From a virus, in IMG/VR virus record IMGVR_UViG_3300042892_001857, positions 32,472-96,471 of that record: a stretch of 64,000 bases of DNA. One strand, given 5' to 3'. Below the pieces are notes generated by a model. The model saw only the letters and a program-made list of their open reading frames with translations, had not been told where the DNA came from and ran no database searches. Shown in pieces: positions 50,801 through 59,312 of this stretch. Within the stretch, counting starts at the first letter, position 1; the number at the start of each line of letters is the position of its first letter. A program made the translations under genes and the position numbers.

Positions 50801-53469
50801 TTAGGTAAAGTATTTACACATTGACCACTAAAATTACTGTATGTCATAGCAGTAATAACTTGGAAATATTCTATATCAATAGGGAATTTATGGGTATTTG
50901 TAGTTGTTTTTGCACTATATGGACCAGCATCATCAAATACTCTAACATCATAAGTAGTTGATAACATACTACTAATACCGTTAGGATGTGCGTAATTAAC
51001 TGTCACCGTTGTATCACCTGTATATGTTGTTCCTGTAATTGCGTTGTTATTAAATATATTTTTAATACCTCCCGTTAAATTTGGGTCTTTACTAAAAGTC
51101 GGATTTTGAAAAGCCAACATTTCTCCCGCAACTAATCTTCTAGCAGTTGATTTATCACATAATATTACAATAGTATTATCTTTATGAAATTTACCCGGAT
51201 TACGTGCTTCGTCAAAAGTAACATTAATTCTATTAACACCACCTCCCGGATTAGTTGTACCACTATTAAAATATTTCGCTTTAACATTAAATAAGTTAAT
51301 TCTATCCGCCATTGGTAATGCGTTAGTAAACCAATCATACGCAAAAGATGTACTATCACCCCCTTCACCCACAGCAATAACCTCACTTTGTAAGTAAGGT
51401 GCTCCAATAGTGGATGACCCATATTGATTATCAAATTGATACCCCGCAAAATCATTAGCAAAAATAACTTTTCTTTGACCCGGAAACCCATTTGGATTTG
51501 TCTCAGCATTAAAGGATGGTAATTTAAACGTTGCAAAGGTAGATAATGGAACACTTATTAAACCAGCATTTAATGGTGATATTGGTTTAGGGTCTGACGA
51601 TATTGTTGGACACGGTACTAATTCATTTTCTTCATCCTCATCATTACCATCCGGGTCAGGGTTTTCATTAACACTTTGTCCTTGTTCACAAGAACAAAGG
51701 TCACAATCCGGATATGTTAATATAGGAACTTTTATCCCTTTTAAGTCAAGTTTCCATAACAGCCTTAAAATATACGCCAAAAGAAGTCCTAATATTATAT
51801 ATATAACTATCATAGCCAAATACCCCGCAATCATCCCTAAAGCATATGGAACACAACCAAGAATCAATATCCCGTAGTTAATAATACTAATAGCACACCA
51901 AACAATTAATCCAGGTATAACTATAAGCCTTAATAACCACACAACAAAATATAAAATGTGCATCACCAATATTAACGCAAAGAATACCGGTGTAAGTATT
52001 ATACTGAAAAACATAAAAATTATGTATAGTATGTCAAACCTAAAATTACCATCATTTGTTGGAAATTTATTATTTTCAGTTTCACAAGATTCCTCTAAGA
52101 TATTTTTAATACCGACATACCTTTCACTTCCGCTACCCCCTCTATGATTATATATAAATTCTGATACAGTATAAACTTTATTATACTGCATTATGTAAAA
52201 CTTATCATCACAATTTATAGCGTCTTGAATCATTTGAGTATTTCCATAATCATTCCAATCAACGCTAAAAGCATACGATTCAAATTGATTGGAACTATAT
52301 TCTCTAATATTTGGTACTAAAAAATAAGCTCTTTTAGTAAGGTCTGATAATGATGGTGATTGAGACCATTTTACTTTAAATCTATATTTTGCTTTAGTTG
52401 GGATACCAACCTCAGGGTCATTTGAAAGAACTTGTTCTCCAAACTCATTGGTTACATAGTAATCCATATTCATTGGGACATCTACCAACCAAGTTCCGTT
52501 TTCATCAATAACTTTACCACCCCCCTCTAAACTAAAATTTTCAAGAATAGGTAACCCGTTAGAATCTTGTTGTATTGTTTGTCTAATCGCCAATATTTCA
52601 CCGGGACCCGTAGTTAAACTACATTGATACCCCGACCTGTTAGTTGGTTTACAATTAGACTTTAATGCGTTAGTATCTGAGTCAGAAATTATAGAACCCA
52701 TAAAAATAGATGTTGGTCGAATATCAACATTCGCCTCACTACTTAAATCAAAATCTGTTCTTGTTATACCTAAATTACAAATTTCAGGTTGTCCCCATAA
52801 TGGTTCAACCTCAATACTTCTATTTACCGATACAATTTGTGGTAATTCTCTTAAATTATTTGATGATTTAAAATTTGTTCCGGATACTTGAGCTTCTGTT
52901 GCAAGACCCATTCTAATCAAATCTTGAGGTGATAATGAAAATTCTCCAATGTCAGACAAATCAACATCTAAAACAATTAGATGAGCACCAACAGGAACCC
53001 CAAAAATCATATAATCACCACTATCGTTTGTAACCGCATTATATTTATAATACTTGTCGTAAACTTCAATTAAAGTTGGGTTAGTTAAAACATCCGTTCT
53101 AGTGAAAAATGTCCCGGTAGGAACGTGAGCACTATATGATGGTTTATAGGGTAGTAAATTATATCTATAACCATCATCATTATTATCTAACAATGATTTA
53201 TACGGATATAACTCAGAAATAATTGGGTCAGCTTGGTCTTTACTATCTAAAGGTATGAAGATAGATACTTTGGCATTTGGAACACCAAATCCATTATTAA
53301 CACTAACACGTCCAACAATAACACCATAATCAGCACATTGTCTAGTATAGATGTCTGTTTGTAATATTTTTAAGGATAATATTTCTAAATGTTCGAACTC
53401 TTGGTCAATTAATACTTTAACTGAAGTGTCAACACCGACCTTTGTTCTTATTCTATAAGATTTTGACAT
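47815..53469 (-). CDS. Giant tail protein with central membrane-spanning block, 1884 aa
   Basis: The largest gene in the window. The N-terminal 47-173 region has a carboxypeptidase-regulatory/Cna-B-like beta sandwich (VSVNNGFGVPNAKVSIFIPL and NDSGDYMIFGVPVGAHLIVL). Residues about 475-570 form a dense hydrophobic block with four to five membrane-spanning segments (ILYIIFMFFSIILTPVFFAL, MIVIYIILGLLLAYILRLLW). This is followed by a CDLCSCEQG cysteine cluster (about 587) and an acidic linker. The remaining 1,250 residues are beta-rich. A membrane block inside a baseplate-region protein is unusual; it could be carried folded in the virion and insert into the host inner membrane during DNA entry. 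This is inference; no close family is known to me. Confidence 0.8.
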   Translation of the reverse strand: MSKSYRIRTKVGVDTSVKVLIDQEFEHLEILSLKILQTDIYTRQCADYGVIVGRVSVNNGFGVPNAKVSIFIPLDSKDQADPIISELYPYKSLLDNNDDGYRYNLLPYKPSYSAHVPTGTFFTRTDVLTNPTLIEVYDKYYKYNAVTNDSGDYMIFGVPVGAHLIVLDVDLSDIGEFSLSPQDLIRMGLATEAQVSGTNFKSSNNLRELPQIVSVNRSIEVEPLWGQPEICNLGITRTDFDLSSEANVDIRPTSIFMGSIISDSDTNALKSNCKPTNRSGYQCSLTTGPGEILAIRQTIQQDSNGLPILENFSLEGGGKVIDENGTWLVDVPMNMDYYVTNEFGEQVLSNDPEVGIPTKAKYRFKVKWSQSPSLSDLTKRAYFLVPNIREYSSNQFESYAFSVDWNDYGNTQMIQDAINCDDKFYIMQYNKVYTVSEFIYNHRGGSGSERYVGIKNILEESCETENNKFPTNDGNFRFDILYIIFMFFSIILTPVFFALILVMHILYFVVWLLRLIVIPGLIVWCAISIINYGILILGCVPYALGMIAGYLAMIVIYIILGLLLAYILRLLWKLDLKGIKVPILTYPDCDLCSCEQGQSVNENPDPDGNDEDEENELVPCPTISSDPKPISPLNAGLISVPLSTFATFKLPSFNAETNPNGFPGQRKVIFANDFAGYQFDNQYGSSTIGAPYLQSEVIAVGEGGDSTSFAYDWFTNALPMADRINLFNVKAKYFNSGTTNPGGGVNRINVTFDEARNPGKFHKDNTIVILCDKSTARRLVAGEMLAFQNPTFSKDPNLTGGIKNIFNNNAITGTTYTGDTTVTVNYAHPNGISSMLSTTYDVRVFDDAGPYSAKTTTNTHKFPIDIEYFQVITAMTYSNFSGQCVNTLPNSLNKKYFRNESTLFQLFSTINGGRRDWTGTIFNPNCYYRPNGNTHPDPIPFGVQKYDSMNYVRNRNENVVVILNRGVDPYTSKIPIKYGIGKLFGHQNESDVEISGYYRMNIPIQGKFLNISHDGNERAVTTPLPAWTPLPTGSTPNYVTGATWVGGIQPTVGGNINTETGYAIGQNLYFNSFSYCPNQKETWQFVTGYTQGVTASTWTQMTSRFSGFNSNLISYYSNLDNRSLFYAPSCKNAQPLRGTTQTSDDSLSNGAYPNTPTVSNGASSSPFGLRISLNNDFTKAYTYTPYGMIRDFNGYCYMQVPTPDNPSVYNVTGRTEGYIPNEIVEGASMMLMDIQYLRISLNFDPSDTPYWYQYGDYRFPPTRVLTYYYSPIYSTGNTMNFTLGRVGSYSGASNNQIVMRGDRLPTGTVVEEYCCNGRVLQKNSKLTLYLIPSTGVIGINSIAGSTGSFGNGSLDDVREDLVGSPKINRVINTFTCAGSVNLDCYGCTPSPVNSTIFVRPRGGDCLQYEGETIFVGGCYVFITTIFISLFRDWELMFEWIARNMVMLGACRNVFSHRFNNNWVNGVLYAFPFKNEISGFSSPTSNPPNFPQGKKCNSVIMYHNPSRSFYYRCSPYDSNSGEFSADLKYPTTIMDLGPRADFLQELVMSDEYDGYLVNKLTSSTYSHVDEILNLFIISRFMDNNFLNNLLGAFNIFAYFQNSRKGKYLIDADYSQLISINSELGVAAFQSSNYPDAPTTVGAGGFVTGIRYKILSGGTASNPTDFTSIGAPPGYVAGTTTFIATGPGTGTGTALVDPGIQNPIFFDCKNSLGIFFSSDTQIRDYVSPKRTIINPTGTTSSICTFNNFTVYSQEVPLSQWRIDGGGEHAGSIFGGESNDWDFQTIFSSKYQSLDRLLPVSRYFRTTNQSQNDFFKGYIYAVTNGNSLPTYQNNSITAKPQYWSQNTPETDLITVGAPFHFYFGLRRGASAFDRFRTKWINTSNVIN

Positions 53470-53481
53470 TTTTATCTTTTT

Positions 53482-53490
53482 TAATAAATA
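53482..53490 (-). promoter_or_regulatory. TATTTATTA leader motif before the 1884-aa gene
   Basis: Minus-strand TATTTATTAAAAAAG followed by the ATG at 53469, 12 bases away. It lies in the 68-base gap after the hydrolase gene and is the only promoter candidate there. Confidence 0.4.
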
Positions 53491-53537
53491 GTTTATATAC
53501 CATTTTTAAAAGATAAAACATTTTTTTTGAAAATAAA

Positions 53538-54464
53538 TTATGGTTTAAACTTATATTGTTTAACAAAATCAATAGGGTTTGATTTTTTTTCTAAAAAATT
53601 ATTAACAATACTAATAACATATTTGTGAACAGTGTTATCAATAGATGTGTGAGTTGTATTAGGAATATCAACATTAAGGACTTTAGTTATTCGATTATCC
53701 TTAAATAAGGACACTCGTCCCCCTGAATTGGTGAAGAAAATCATATTGTCCGACCATTTAACAGACATAAAGTTTATCACATAACCAACATTATCTTTAA
53801 TTTGATAATCATAGTTATTATACAATTGGTTAGCACTATCTAAGAAAACAACTAAATCAACACCAATTTTTTCTTTATTTAAATTATCCAACACCTGAGC
53901 AACATTATACCCACCAATACTATGTCCAATAAGAACAACCTTACCTGTTGGGTTAAATAGCCTAAAATACTTTACTGTTTTAAAAACCTCTTCGGACGTT
54001 AAATTATAGTTGTTTGTTCCAATATATGTAATTACACTTGTCTCTTTAGTTTCGACCTTACTTTCAACCAAACCCAAACCATCTAAGTCCCTCGACTTAG
54101 AAATGTCAATTTGAACCTCATTAGCCCCTGACACATCCTTGAATGGTCCTAACGAACCTTCAACAACTATAACTAAATTTTTGGTATTTTTATTAAAATA
54201 ATCTTGGGGGTGTTGGATTGTTTCTAATTTTCTTCTTTCATTAAAATCGGTAATATCTGAAGTAATAAAAGAACTAACAATTATTAATAAAAAAATTTGA
54301 AATTTTGTTACTTTTTTAGTTACCCTAATTTGATTAAAAAAAATCAAAAAAATAATAAAAGAACAAATCAATCTGAAGTTAAGATATAATCCCGCAACAA
54401 AACATTGAGACCAAGTCCCATTATACCCTTTAATAAAAGTTAAAATATCTGTAATATAATCCAT
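53538..54464 (-). CDS. Membrane-anchored alpha/beta-hydrolase, 308 aa
   Basis: A 308-residue protein with two N-terminal hydrophobic segments (about 25-44, and 55-70 FQIFLLIIVSSFITS) and a C-terminal serine hydrolase domain. The nucleophile elbow VVLIGHSIGG places the catalytic serine at S182. FLDSANQ gives a candidate acid (D209) and THTSIDNTVH candidate histidines (H272, H280). The family includes lipases and esterases; the substrate cannot be told. It lies between gp6 and the 1,884-aa gene, in the baseplate operon, where such an enzyme is unexpected. It may act on host lipids at entry, at lysis or in exclusion of other phages. Confidence 0.8.
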   Translation of the reverse strand: MDYITDILTFIKGYNGTWSQCFVAGLYLNFRLICSFIIFLIFFNQIRVTKKVTKFQIFLLIIVSSFITSDITDFNERRKLETIQHPQDYFNKNTKNLVIVVEGSLGPFKDVSGANEVQIDISKSRDLDGLGLVESKVETKETSVITYIGTNNYNLTSEEVFKTVKYFRLFNPTGKVVLIGHSIGGYNVAQVLDNLNKEKIGVDLVVFLDSANQLYNNYDYQIKDNVGYVINFMSVKWSDNMIFFTNSGGRVSLFKDNRITKVLNVDIPNTTHTSIDNTVHKYVISIVNNFLEKKSNPIDFVKQYKFKP

Positions 54465-54495
54465 TTATTAAAAATAGAGAATACCGATTAAATTA

Positions 54496-56334
54496 TCAAG
54501 AGAAATTAACCGTTTTTAAATTTTTAACTCTAATGTTTATATCTTTGTTTGCATATTTTATTTGGTAAGTTTGGTTTGGTTCCGCAAAGATTGTATCATC
54601 AATTAACCCTATCTGATAAGTTGTACTGTCAATATATCGTTGAGATGTTTGAGATGATGAATACTGTCCACCAACTTTATTAAAGACTTGAATATCGGAT
54701 AATGAAATTACCCCGTTTTCACTTTGTATTAATCTTCTTAATTCAGAAATATTAACATTTTCACCCATTTGTCTATTTTCCGGATTAAAATATTCCGAAA
54801 CAATCGTAATGATTTGAGAAATAACTGTTCCTTGGTTTTGTGTATTATCTAAAACAACATCAATATTAAATCCTAAATCAATAACGTTAGCACTTTGTAT
54901 TGACACATAATCATTTATCATACGATAGTTTGATAAATAATTTGCAACATTATTCTTTAAAGTGTTTGAAATTACCTCTGTTAGTCTACCTGTTTCATCA
55001 TACGACAACATTTGGACAATAATTTTATTATTGTTTTCCGTTATTGATACTTTTGCCGGAGCTCCAAATTGTGAAGGCATTGTTCGGATTATTGAATCGT
55101 AATCATTTACGGTTACCGCTCTTTTTTGTGATGAGAAATTATATGAAACTAAATTTCTAACTTCTTCAGTTGTTGGGTAATTAGCTCCCCCAATCGCTGC
55201 GGTTACGTTTGTACATCTTAATGAATTTACTACAGTTGTGTTAATACTATCTGATGGTCCGTTCACAAAGAATGATACTGTACCTATTTGAGTAATTGAA
55301 TTTACACCAATATTACTACCTACACCACCACCAACTCTATATTGTATGAATAGTGTTGTATTTGGTTTTAAAGTACTACCTAACGCTAAGTTGTTGGAAT
55401 ACTTATATAGATTTAATTGATAACCATCTCTTGCAAACTCTCTTAACTGTTCGTCCGCAGATTGTGAACCACCCCCAAAAGTAATTTTTAAAAATCCTTC
55501 AGGTGTAAATTCACTAATAAACTTAGTACTTGTTTGAATGTATTTCCCCACTTTAATCCCCGGAGAATCCGATACTTTTGTTGGGTCTTCTACAAATACT
55601 CTATCTTCCGCCAAAGCATCCACTTCATACCATCTATTATCTAACCCTAAGAACTCCTGAACTGACGGTATATTAGTATACTGTGTACTATCTTTCAACA
55701 AAACACTAGTTATACCCAATACATTCTTGTCCGGTAAAAATAATTCATAAAAAGGTCTAACATCATTAGGTGTTATTACTTTTTTAAACACTTTTGTTGT
55801 TCCATTAACAACAGTTTCTCGTTTAGTAATTGTATAGTTTAATAATTTATTATTTGAATCAAAATTAGGTATTTTTAGTCTATTTGGAAAACCTTCACCA
55901 TTAATAGGTGATGAGAAATCAATATCATATACAGTTTCAAAGACTTGTCCGGCACCATTAACTTGTGACCCTCTTCTTAGAATACCACAATATCGTAAAT
56001 CTTCTTTATCCCCAAAAGCAGGAACTGTAATTGAAAAATCAACTAAAGCAACCGATGGTCTCATACCCGGAACTTTTAATCCATAAGTTTTTGCTATATT
56101 AAAAACTGACGACCTTTGTTGAGCATATTGAAGAACTGTCTCTTGAATACTTCTATCAATGTTAAATTGTAAGTTATCCGTTACCGCAGCGTTCAAATCT
56201 AATAATACAGAAAAAACAGACGCGTCATTGAAGTTTTGAATCGTGTCCGGATAATACGTTTTAGTGAAGTTAATTAACTCAGTTCTGATTGATTGGAAAT
56301 CCCTTGTTGTGTAGGAAATTTTCTTGTTTGCCAT
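54496..56334 (-). CDS. Baseplate wedge protein, T4 gp6-like
   Basis: A 612-residue protein of the gp6/BaseplateJ family, which forms the inner ring of the contractile tail baseplate. The N-terminal signature YTTRDFQSIRTELINFTKTY, then NFNDASVFSVLLDLNAAVTD and ETVLQYAQQRSSVFNIAKTY (residues about 8-85), is typical. The middle has beta-rich insert regions, and the end ISELRRLIQSENGVISLSDI is seen in gp6-like proteins. Length is close to T4 gp6 (660). It is 4 bases from the gp25-like gene, the usual T4-type order. Confidence 0.9.
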   Translation of the reverse strand: MANKKISYTTRDFQSIRTELINFTKTYYPDTIQNFNDASVFSVLLDLNAAVTDNLQFNIDRSIQETVLQYAQQRSSVFNIAKTYGLKVPGMRPSVALVDFSITVPAFGDKEDLRYCGILRRGSQVNGAGQVFETVYDIDFSSPINGEGFPNRLKIPNFDSNNKLLNYTITKRETVVNGTTKVFKKVITPNDVRPFYELFLPDKNVLGITSVLLKDSTQYTNIPSVQEFLGLDNRWYEVDALAEDRVFVEDPTKVSDSPGIKVGKYIQTSTKFISEFTPEGFLKITFGGGSQSADEQLREFARDGYQLNLYKYSNNLALGSTLKPNTTLFIQYRVGGGVGSNIGVNSITQIGTVSFFVNGPSDSINTTVVNSLRCTNVTAAIGGANYPTTEEVRNLVSYNFSSQKRAVTVNDYDSIIRTMPSQFGAPAKVSITENNNKIIVQMLSYDETGRLTEVISNTLKNNVANYLSNYRMINDYVSIQSANVIDLGFNIDVVLDNTQNQGTVISQIITIVSEYFNPENRQMGENVNISELRRLIQSENGVISLSDIQVFNKVGGQYSSSQTSQRYIDSTTYQIGLIDDTIFAEPNQTYQIKYANKDINIRVKNLKTVNFS

Positions 56335-56338
56335 AATT

Positions 56339-56797
56339 TTATATATTAATAATTACAAAGTCACTACTATTAAACACATCATTGTTGATGGTGTAATCAA
56401 TCTTAACTTTCGCTGTATGTTCTTTATTCGACATATTTGGTACCCGAAATATTCTCTCATCGTTATCATTTATATAACTACCTTTATCTTCACTACCCTC
56501 TGAGGCGGCTTGGACACTAATGTTAGTTATTGTTATCCCCGGTAAATAGTTTCCCGCGGATTCTCGTATTTCAGATTCTATTTCTGAAAATGTTGGACCA
56601 TCTAATGGTTCAAAAATAAACTCATATAATCTTGTCCCAAAATCCGGTAAATAATATCTACTACCTTTTCTTGTTAATAAAAGGTGTATTAAGTTAGACC
56701 TAATCTCTTGGTCATTATAATCTGATAAATCTAAGTATTTCCCATCAAAAGATTCTCTGAAAGGAAAAGTTAAACCATATGTTGTTCCATCTGCCAT
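56339..56797 (-). CDS. Baseplate wedge protein, T4 gp25-like
   Basis: A 152-residue protein of the gp25 lysozyme-like wedge family, which connects the baseplate to the sheath. The signature is LTRKGSRYYLPDFGTRLYEF followed by IFEPLDGPTFSEIESEIRES. I start at 56797 (MADGTTYGLTFPFRES) rather than at 56854, because the longer reading frame would begin inside the nrdA terminator stem. The first plus-strand-visible CAT at 56795-56797 is preceded by TATTTATAGTT in the minus strand. It is the first gene of the tail block. Confidence 0.9.
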   Translation of the reverse strand: MADGTTYGLTFPFRESFDGKYLDLSDYNDQEIRSNLIHLLLTRKGSRYYLPDFGTRLYEFIFEPLDGPTFSEIESEIRESAGNYLPGITITNISVQAASEGSEDKGSYINDNDERIFRVPNMSNKEHTAKVKIDYTINNDVFNSSDFVIINI

Positions 56798-56827
56798 AAC
56801 TATAAATATAGTGTCGTAATTATTTCT

Positions 56828-56835
56828 TATAAATA
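56828..56835 (-). promoter_or_regulatory. TATTTATA motif upstream of gp25-like gene (second copy at 56801-56808)
   Basis: The distal minus-strand TATTTATA is 30 bases before the ATG and directly after the nrdA terminator, a natural place for the tail-operon promoter. A second TATTTATA (56808-56801) ends 3 bases before the ATG and could not be a -10 element for a leader-bearing messenger. Confidence 0.42.
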
Positions 56836-56848
56836 GAGTAAAATAAAA

Positions 56849-56870
56849 AATCACGACCGAAGTCGTGATT
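56849..56870 (-). terminator. Intrinsic terminator after nrdA, C(UUCG)G loop
   Basis: A 9-bp stem (AATCACGAC / GTCGTGATT) with, on the minus strand, a TTCG loop closed by C-G, followed by TTTTTATTTTAC. It ends the replication/nucleotide operon 25 bases after nrdA. Confidence 0.9.
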
Positions 56871-56894
56871 ATTGTTATAATTATTTTAATTTAA

Positions 56895-59309
56895 TTAAGA
56901 ACCACACCCAAAACACTCAAATTCTGTGTCAGTAGGTTTTTGTGTTAAATCTACCGTTGGTTTTTCAATAGTCTTTGGTTGTTGTACTTTTGTAATATCA
57001 ACTGCCAAATGTTTTGCCCCGGTTGATATTGCTTTTGTTCTAACATAGTAACAAAGAGTTTTTAATCCTTTACCCCAAGAATGGAAGTGAGATGATGAAA
57101 TCTTTGATAATGTTGGTTCAGACATATAGATATTCATCGACTGTGATTGGTCAATAAATGGTGCTCTGTCAGCCGCCATATCAATAAGTTCTCTTTGAGA
57201 TATTTCCCAAATTGTTCTATATTTAGGAATTAAATGTTCAATTCTTTTTACCTTTTTATTGTAATTCTTATCTTCCGTGTCCAAATAATGATTAAAGTTA
57301 ATGTTTTGAACAGAACCTTCATTCATTATGATTTCATTTTTTAAATCCTCACACCAAACACCTAACTTTTCAAAATCGTTAATTAAGTATTTATTAACAA
57401 TTAAAATTTCTCCCCCAACCACACGACGATTAAATAATGCCGAGTGAGCCGGTTCTGTCATTTCAAATGAACCTGTGATTTTAGCCGAAGATGCTACCGG
57501 CATCTGAGCCGTAAATAATGAGTTACAAACCCCGTGGTTGGACACCTCTAATTTAAGTGAGTCCCAATCCCACATTCTACCTAATCCTTCGTAATCTAAT
57601 CCCCACATATCAAATTGAAATATCCCTTTTGACATTGGTGACCCTTTAAAGAATTTATATGGTTTGTATTCACCTGTTTTACATAAGTTCATACTTTCGG
57701 TGATTGCAGCAAAATAGATTGTTTCAAAAATTTCTTTGTTTAATTGTTTTGCCTCTTCAGTCGTGAAGATATAATCCATTAAGAAGAATACGTCAGCAAG
57801 ACCTTGAGTTCCAATCGCAATCGCTCTTTGTTCTAAACCACCTTTTCTACCTTGTTCAGTTGAGTAACTATTAATGTCAACAACTTTGTTAAGTGCTCTA
57901 ACAACCTTTCTAACCTCACTGTAAAGTAACTTGAAATCAAACTCACCTTTAATAATAAAGTTTTTCAATACCATAGATGATAATGTACAGATTGCTGTGG
58001 TGTTTTCATCAGTATATTGGTAAATCTCATTACATAGGTTAGATTGTTTAATCACCCCAATGTTTTGATGGTTTGTTTTTCTGTTTGCACTATCTTTAGA
58101 ACATAAGTAAGGAACTCCGGTTTCAACCTGAGATTCAATAATTTTATTCCAAATTGTCTGAGCTTTCACTTTCTTACCTAAACCAAGTTCAACCGCTTTG
58201 TTGTAGTTTGATTCATACTCATCACCGTAAGCCTCTTGTAATGGTTTAATACCCGCTTTAACAATGTCGTTAGGGCAGAATAAGTACCAATCATCATTGT
58301 TCTTAACCGCGTTCATAAAGTTGTCCGGTAACCAAATTGACGTAAACAAATCTTTTGCTCTCAACTCCTCAGCACCTGTATTCTTTTTGATTTCAAGTAA
58401 GTCCATAATGTCTTTATGCCAAGGTTCTATGTAGATGGCGGCGCTACCCGGTCTTCTACCTTGTTGATTAAAGAATCTCAGTCCTTCGTTAACAATCTTT
58501 AGGTATTTCAATAAACCACCGGCAAATCCACCTGATGAGTTAATACGACTCTCTTTACTACGAATGTTAGACATACATAATCCAATACCTGCAGCATCTG
58601 ATGAATACGTTGAAATATCATTAAAGGTGTCTAATAAACCTTGTCTTGAATCCCCGTTATTGTATTTCAACACACAGGACGCTAATTGAGGTGTTTTAGT
58701 TCCCGCATTAATCATAATTGGGGTTGCCGGAGAGATAAGTTGATTTGATAACGAATTGTAGTATTCAACCGCCTCTTCAAATGATTTAGTAACCCATAAA
58801 GCAACTCTCATATACATATGTTGCGGTCTTTCAACAACAACACCTTGTGGAGTCTTCAACAAATACATTTCCTGTAATGATTTCCACGCAAAATAATCAA
58901 AATTGTAATCATTCTCGTGATTTATTACAGAATCAATATCCCCCCAACCATATTCGTTAATAGTATCAATTAATATGTCATTAATAACTCCATCCTCGTG
59001 TAAACGTTTCATAGTATTACAGAAACTTTCGTCAGTTTCTTTATGATACGCAGAAATAGCCACCGAAGAAGCCAATCTTGAATAATCGTGATGACTACCG
59101 GTATAAGCCGCAGCAATCTCGTAAACCAATTTATCTAACTCTTTTGTGGTAATCACACCTTCAGTCGGAACAGAAGTAATCACCTTAATGAATACCTCAT
59201 CAGCATTAACGTTTAACCCTTTAGCAGCTCTTTTTACTCGACTGTATATTTTTTGGGGGTTAAACGACACCTCGTCACCCCCTCTTTTTTTTATCTTTAA
59301 TGACATCAT
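56895..59309 (-). CDS. nrdA: Ribonucleoside-diphosphate reductase, large subunit
   Basis: An 804-residue class I reductase large subunit that turns ribonucleotides into deoxyribonucleotides. The N-terminal ATP-cone (1-95, VSFNPQKIYSRVKRAAKGLN) is the allosteric activity site. Visible catalytic residues are the redox cysteine in QLASCVL (C210), NLCNEI (C about 424) and the C-terminal shuttle pair CFGCGS. The active-site loop GRRPGSAAIYIEPWH is intact. The length is close to eukaryotic-type R1. It follows nrdB by 3 bases. A phage-encoded enzyme secures dNTP for a large genome. Confidence 0.95.
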   Translation of the reverse strand: MMSLKIKKRGGDEVSFNPQKIYSRVKRAAKGLNVNADEVFIKVITSVPTEGVITTKELDKLVYEIAAAYTGSHHDYSRLASSVAISAYHKETDESFCNTMKRLHEDGVINDILIDTINEYGWGDIDSVINHENDYNFDYFAWKSLQEMYLLKTPQGVVVERPQHMYMRVALWVTKSFEEAVEYYNSLSNQLISPATPIMINAGTKTPQLASCVLKYNNGDSRQGLLDTFNDISTYSSDAAGIGLCMSNIRSKESRINSSGGFAGGLLKYLKIVNEGLRFFNQQGRRPGSAAIYIEPWHKDIMDLLEIKKNTGAEELRAKDLFTSIWLPDNFMNAVKNNDDWYLFCPNDIVKAGIKPLQEAYGDEYESNYNKAVELGLGKKVKAQTIWNKIIESQVETGVPYLCSKDSANRKTNHQNIGVIKQSNLCNEIYQYTDENTTAICTLSSMVLKNFIIKGEFDFKLLYSEVRKVVRALNKVVDINSYSTEQGRKGGLEQRAIAIGTQGLADVFFLMDYIFTTEEAKQLNKEIFETIYFAAITESMNLCKTGEYKPYKFFKGSPMSKGIFQFDMWGLDYEGLGRMWDWDSLKLEVSNHGVCNSLFTAQMPVASSAKITGSFEMTEPAHSALFNRRVVGGEILIVNKYLINDFEKLGVWCEDLKNEIIMNEGSVQNINFNHYLDTEDKNYNKKVKRIEHLIPKYRTIWEISQRELIDMAADRAPFIDQSQSMNIYMSEPTLSKISSSHFHSWGKGLKTLCYYVRTKAISTGAKHLAVDITKVQQPKTIEKPTVDLTQKPTDTEFECFGCGS

Positions 59310-59312
59310 ATT

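Noticed and set aside
56339-56854. Longer 171-aa start for gp25
   Set aside because: The extra start is inside the nrdA terminator stem; homologues of gp25 begin near the internal Met.
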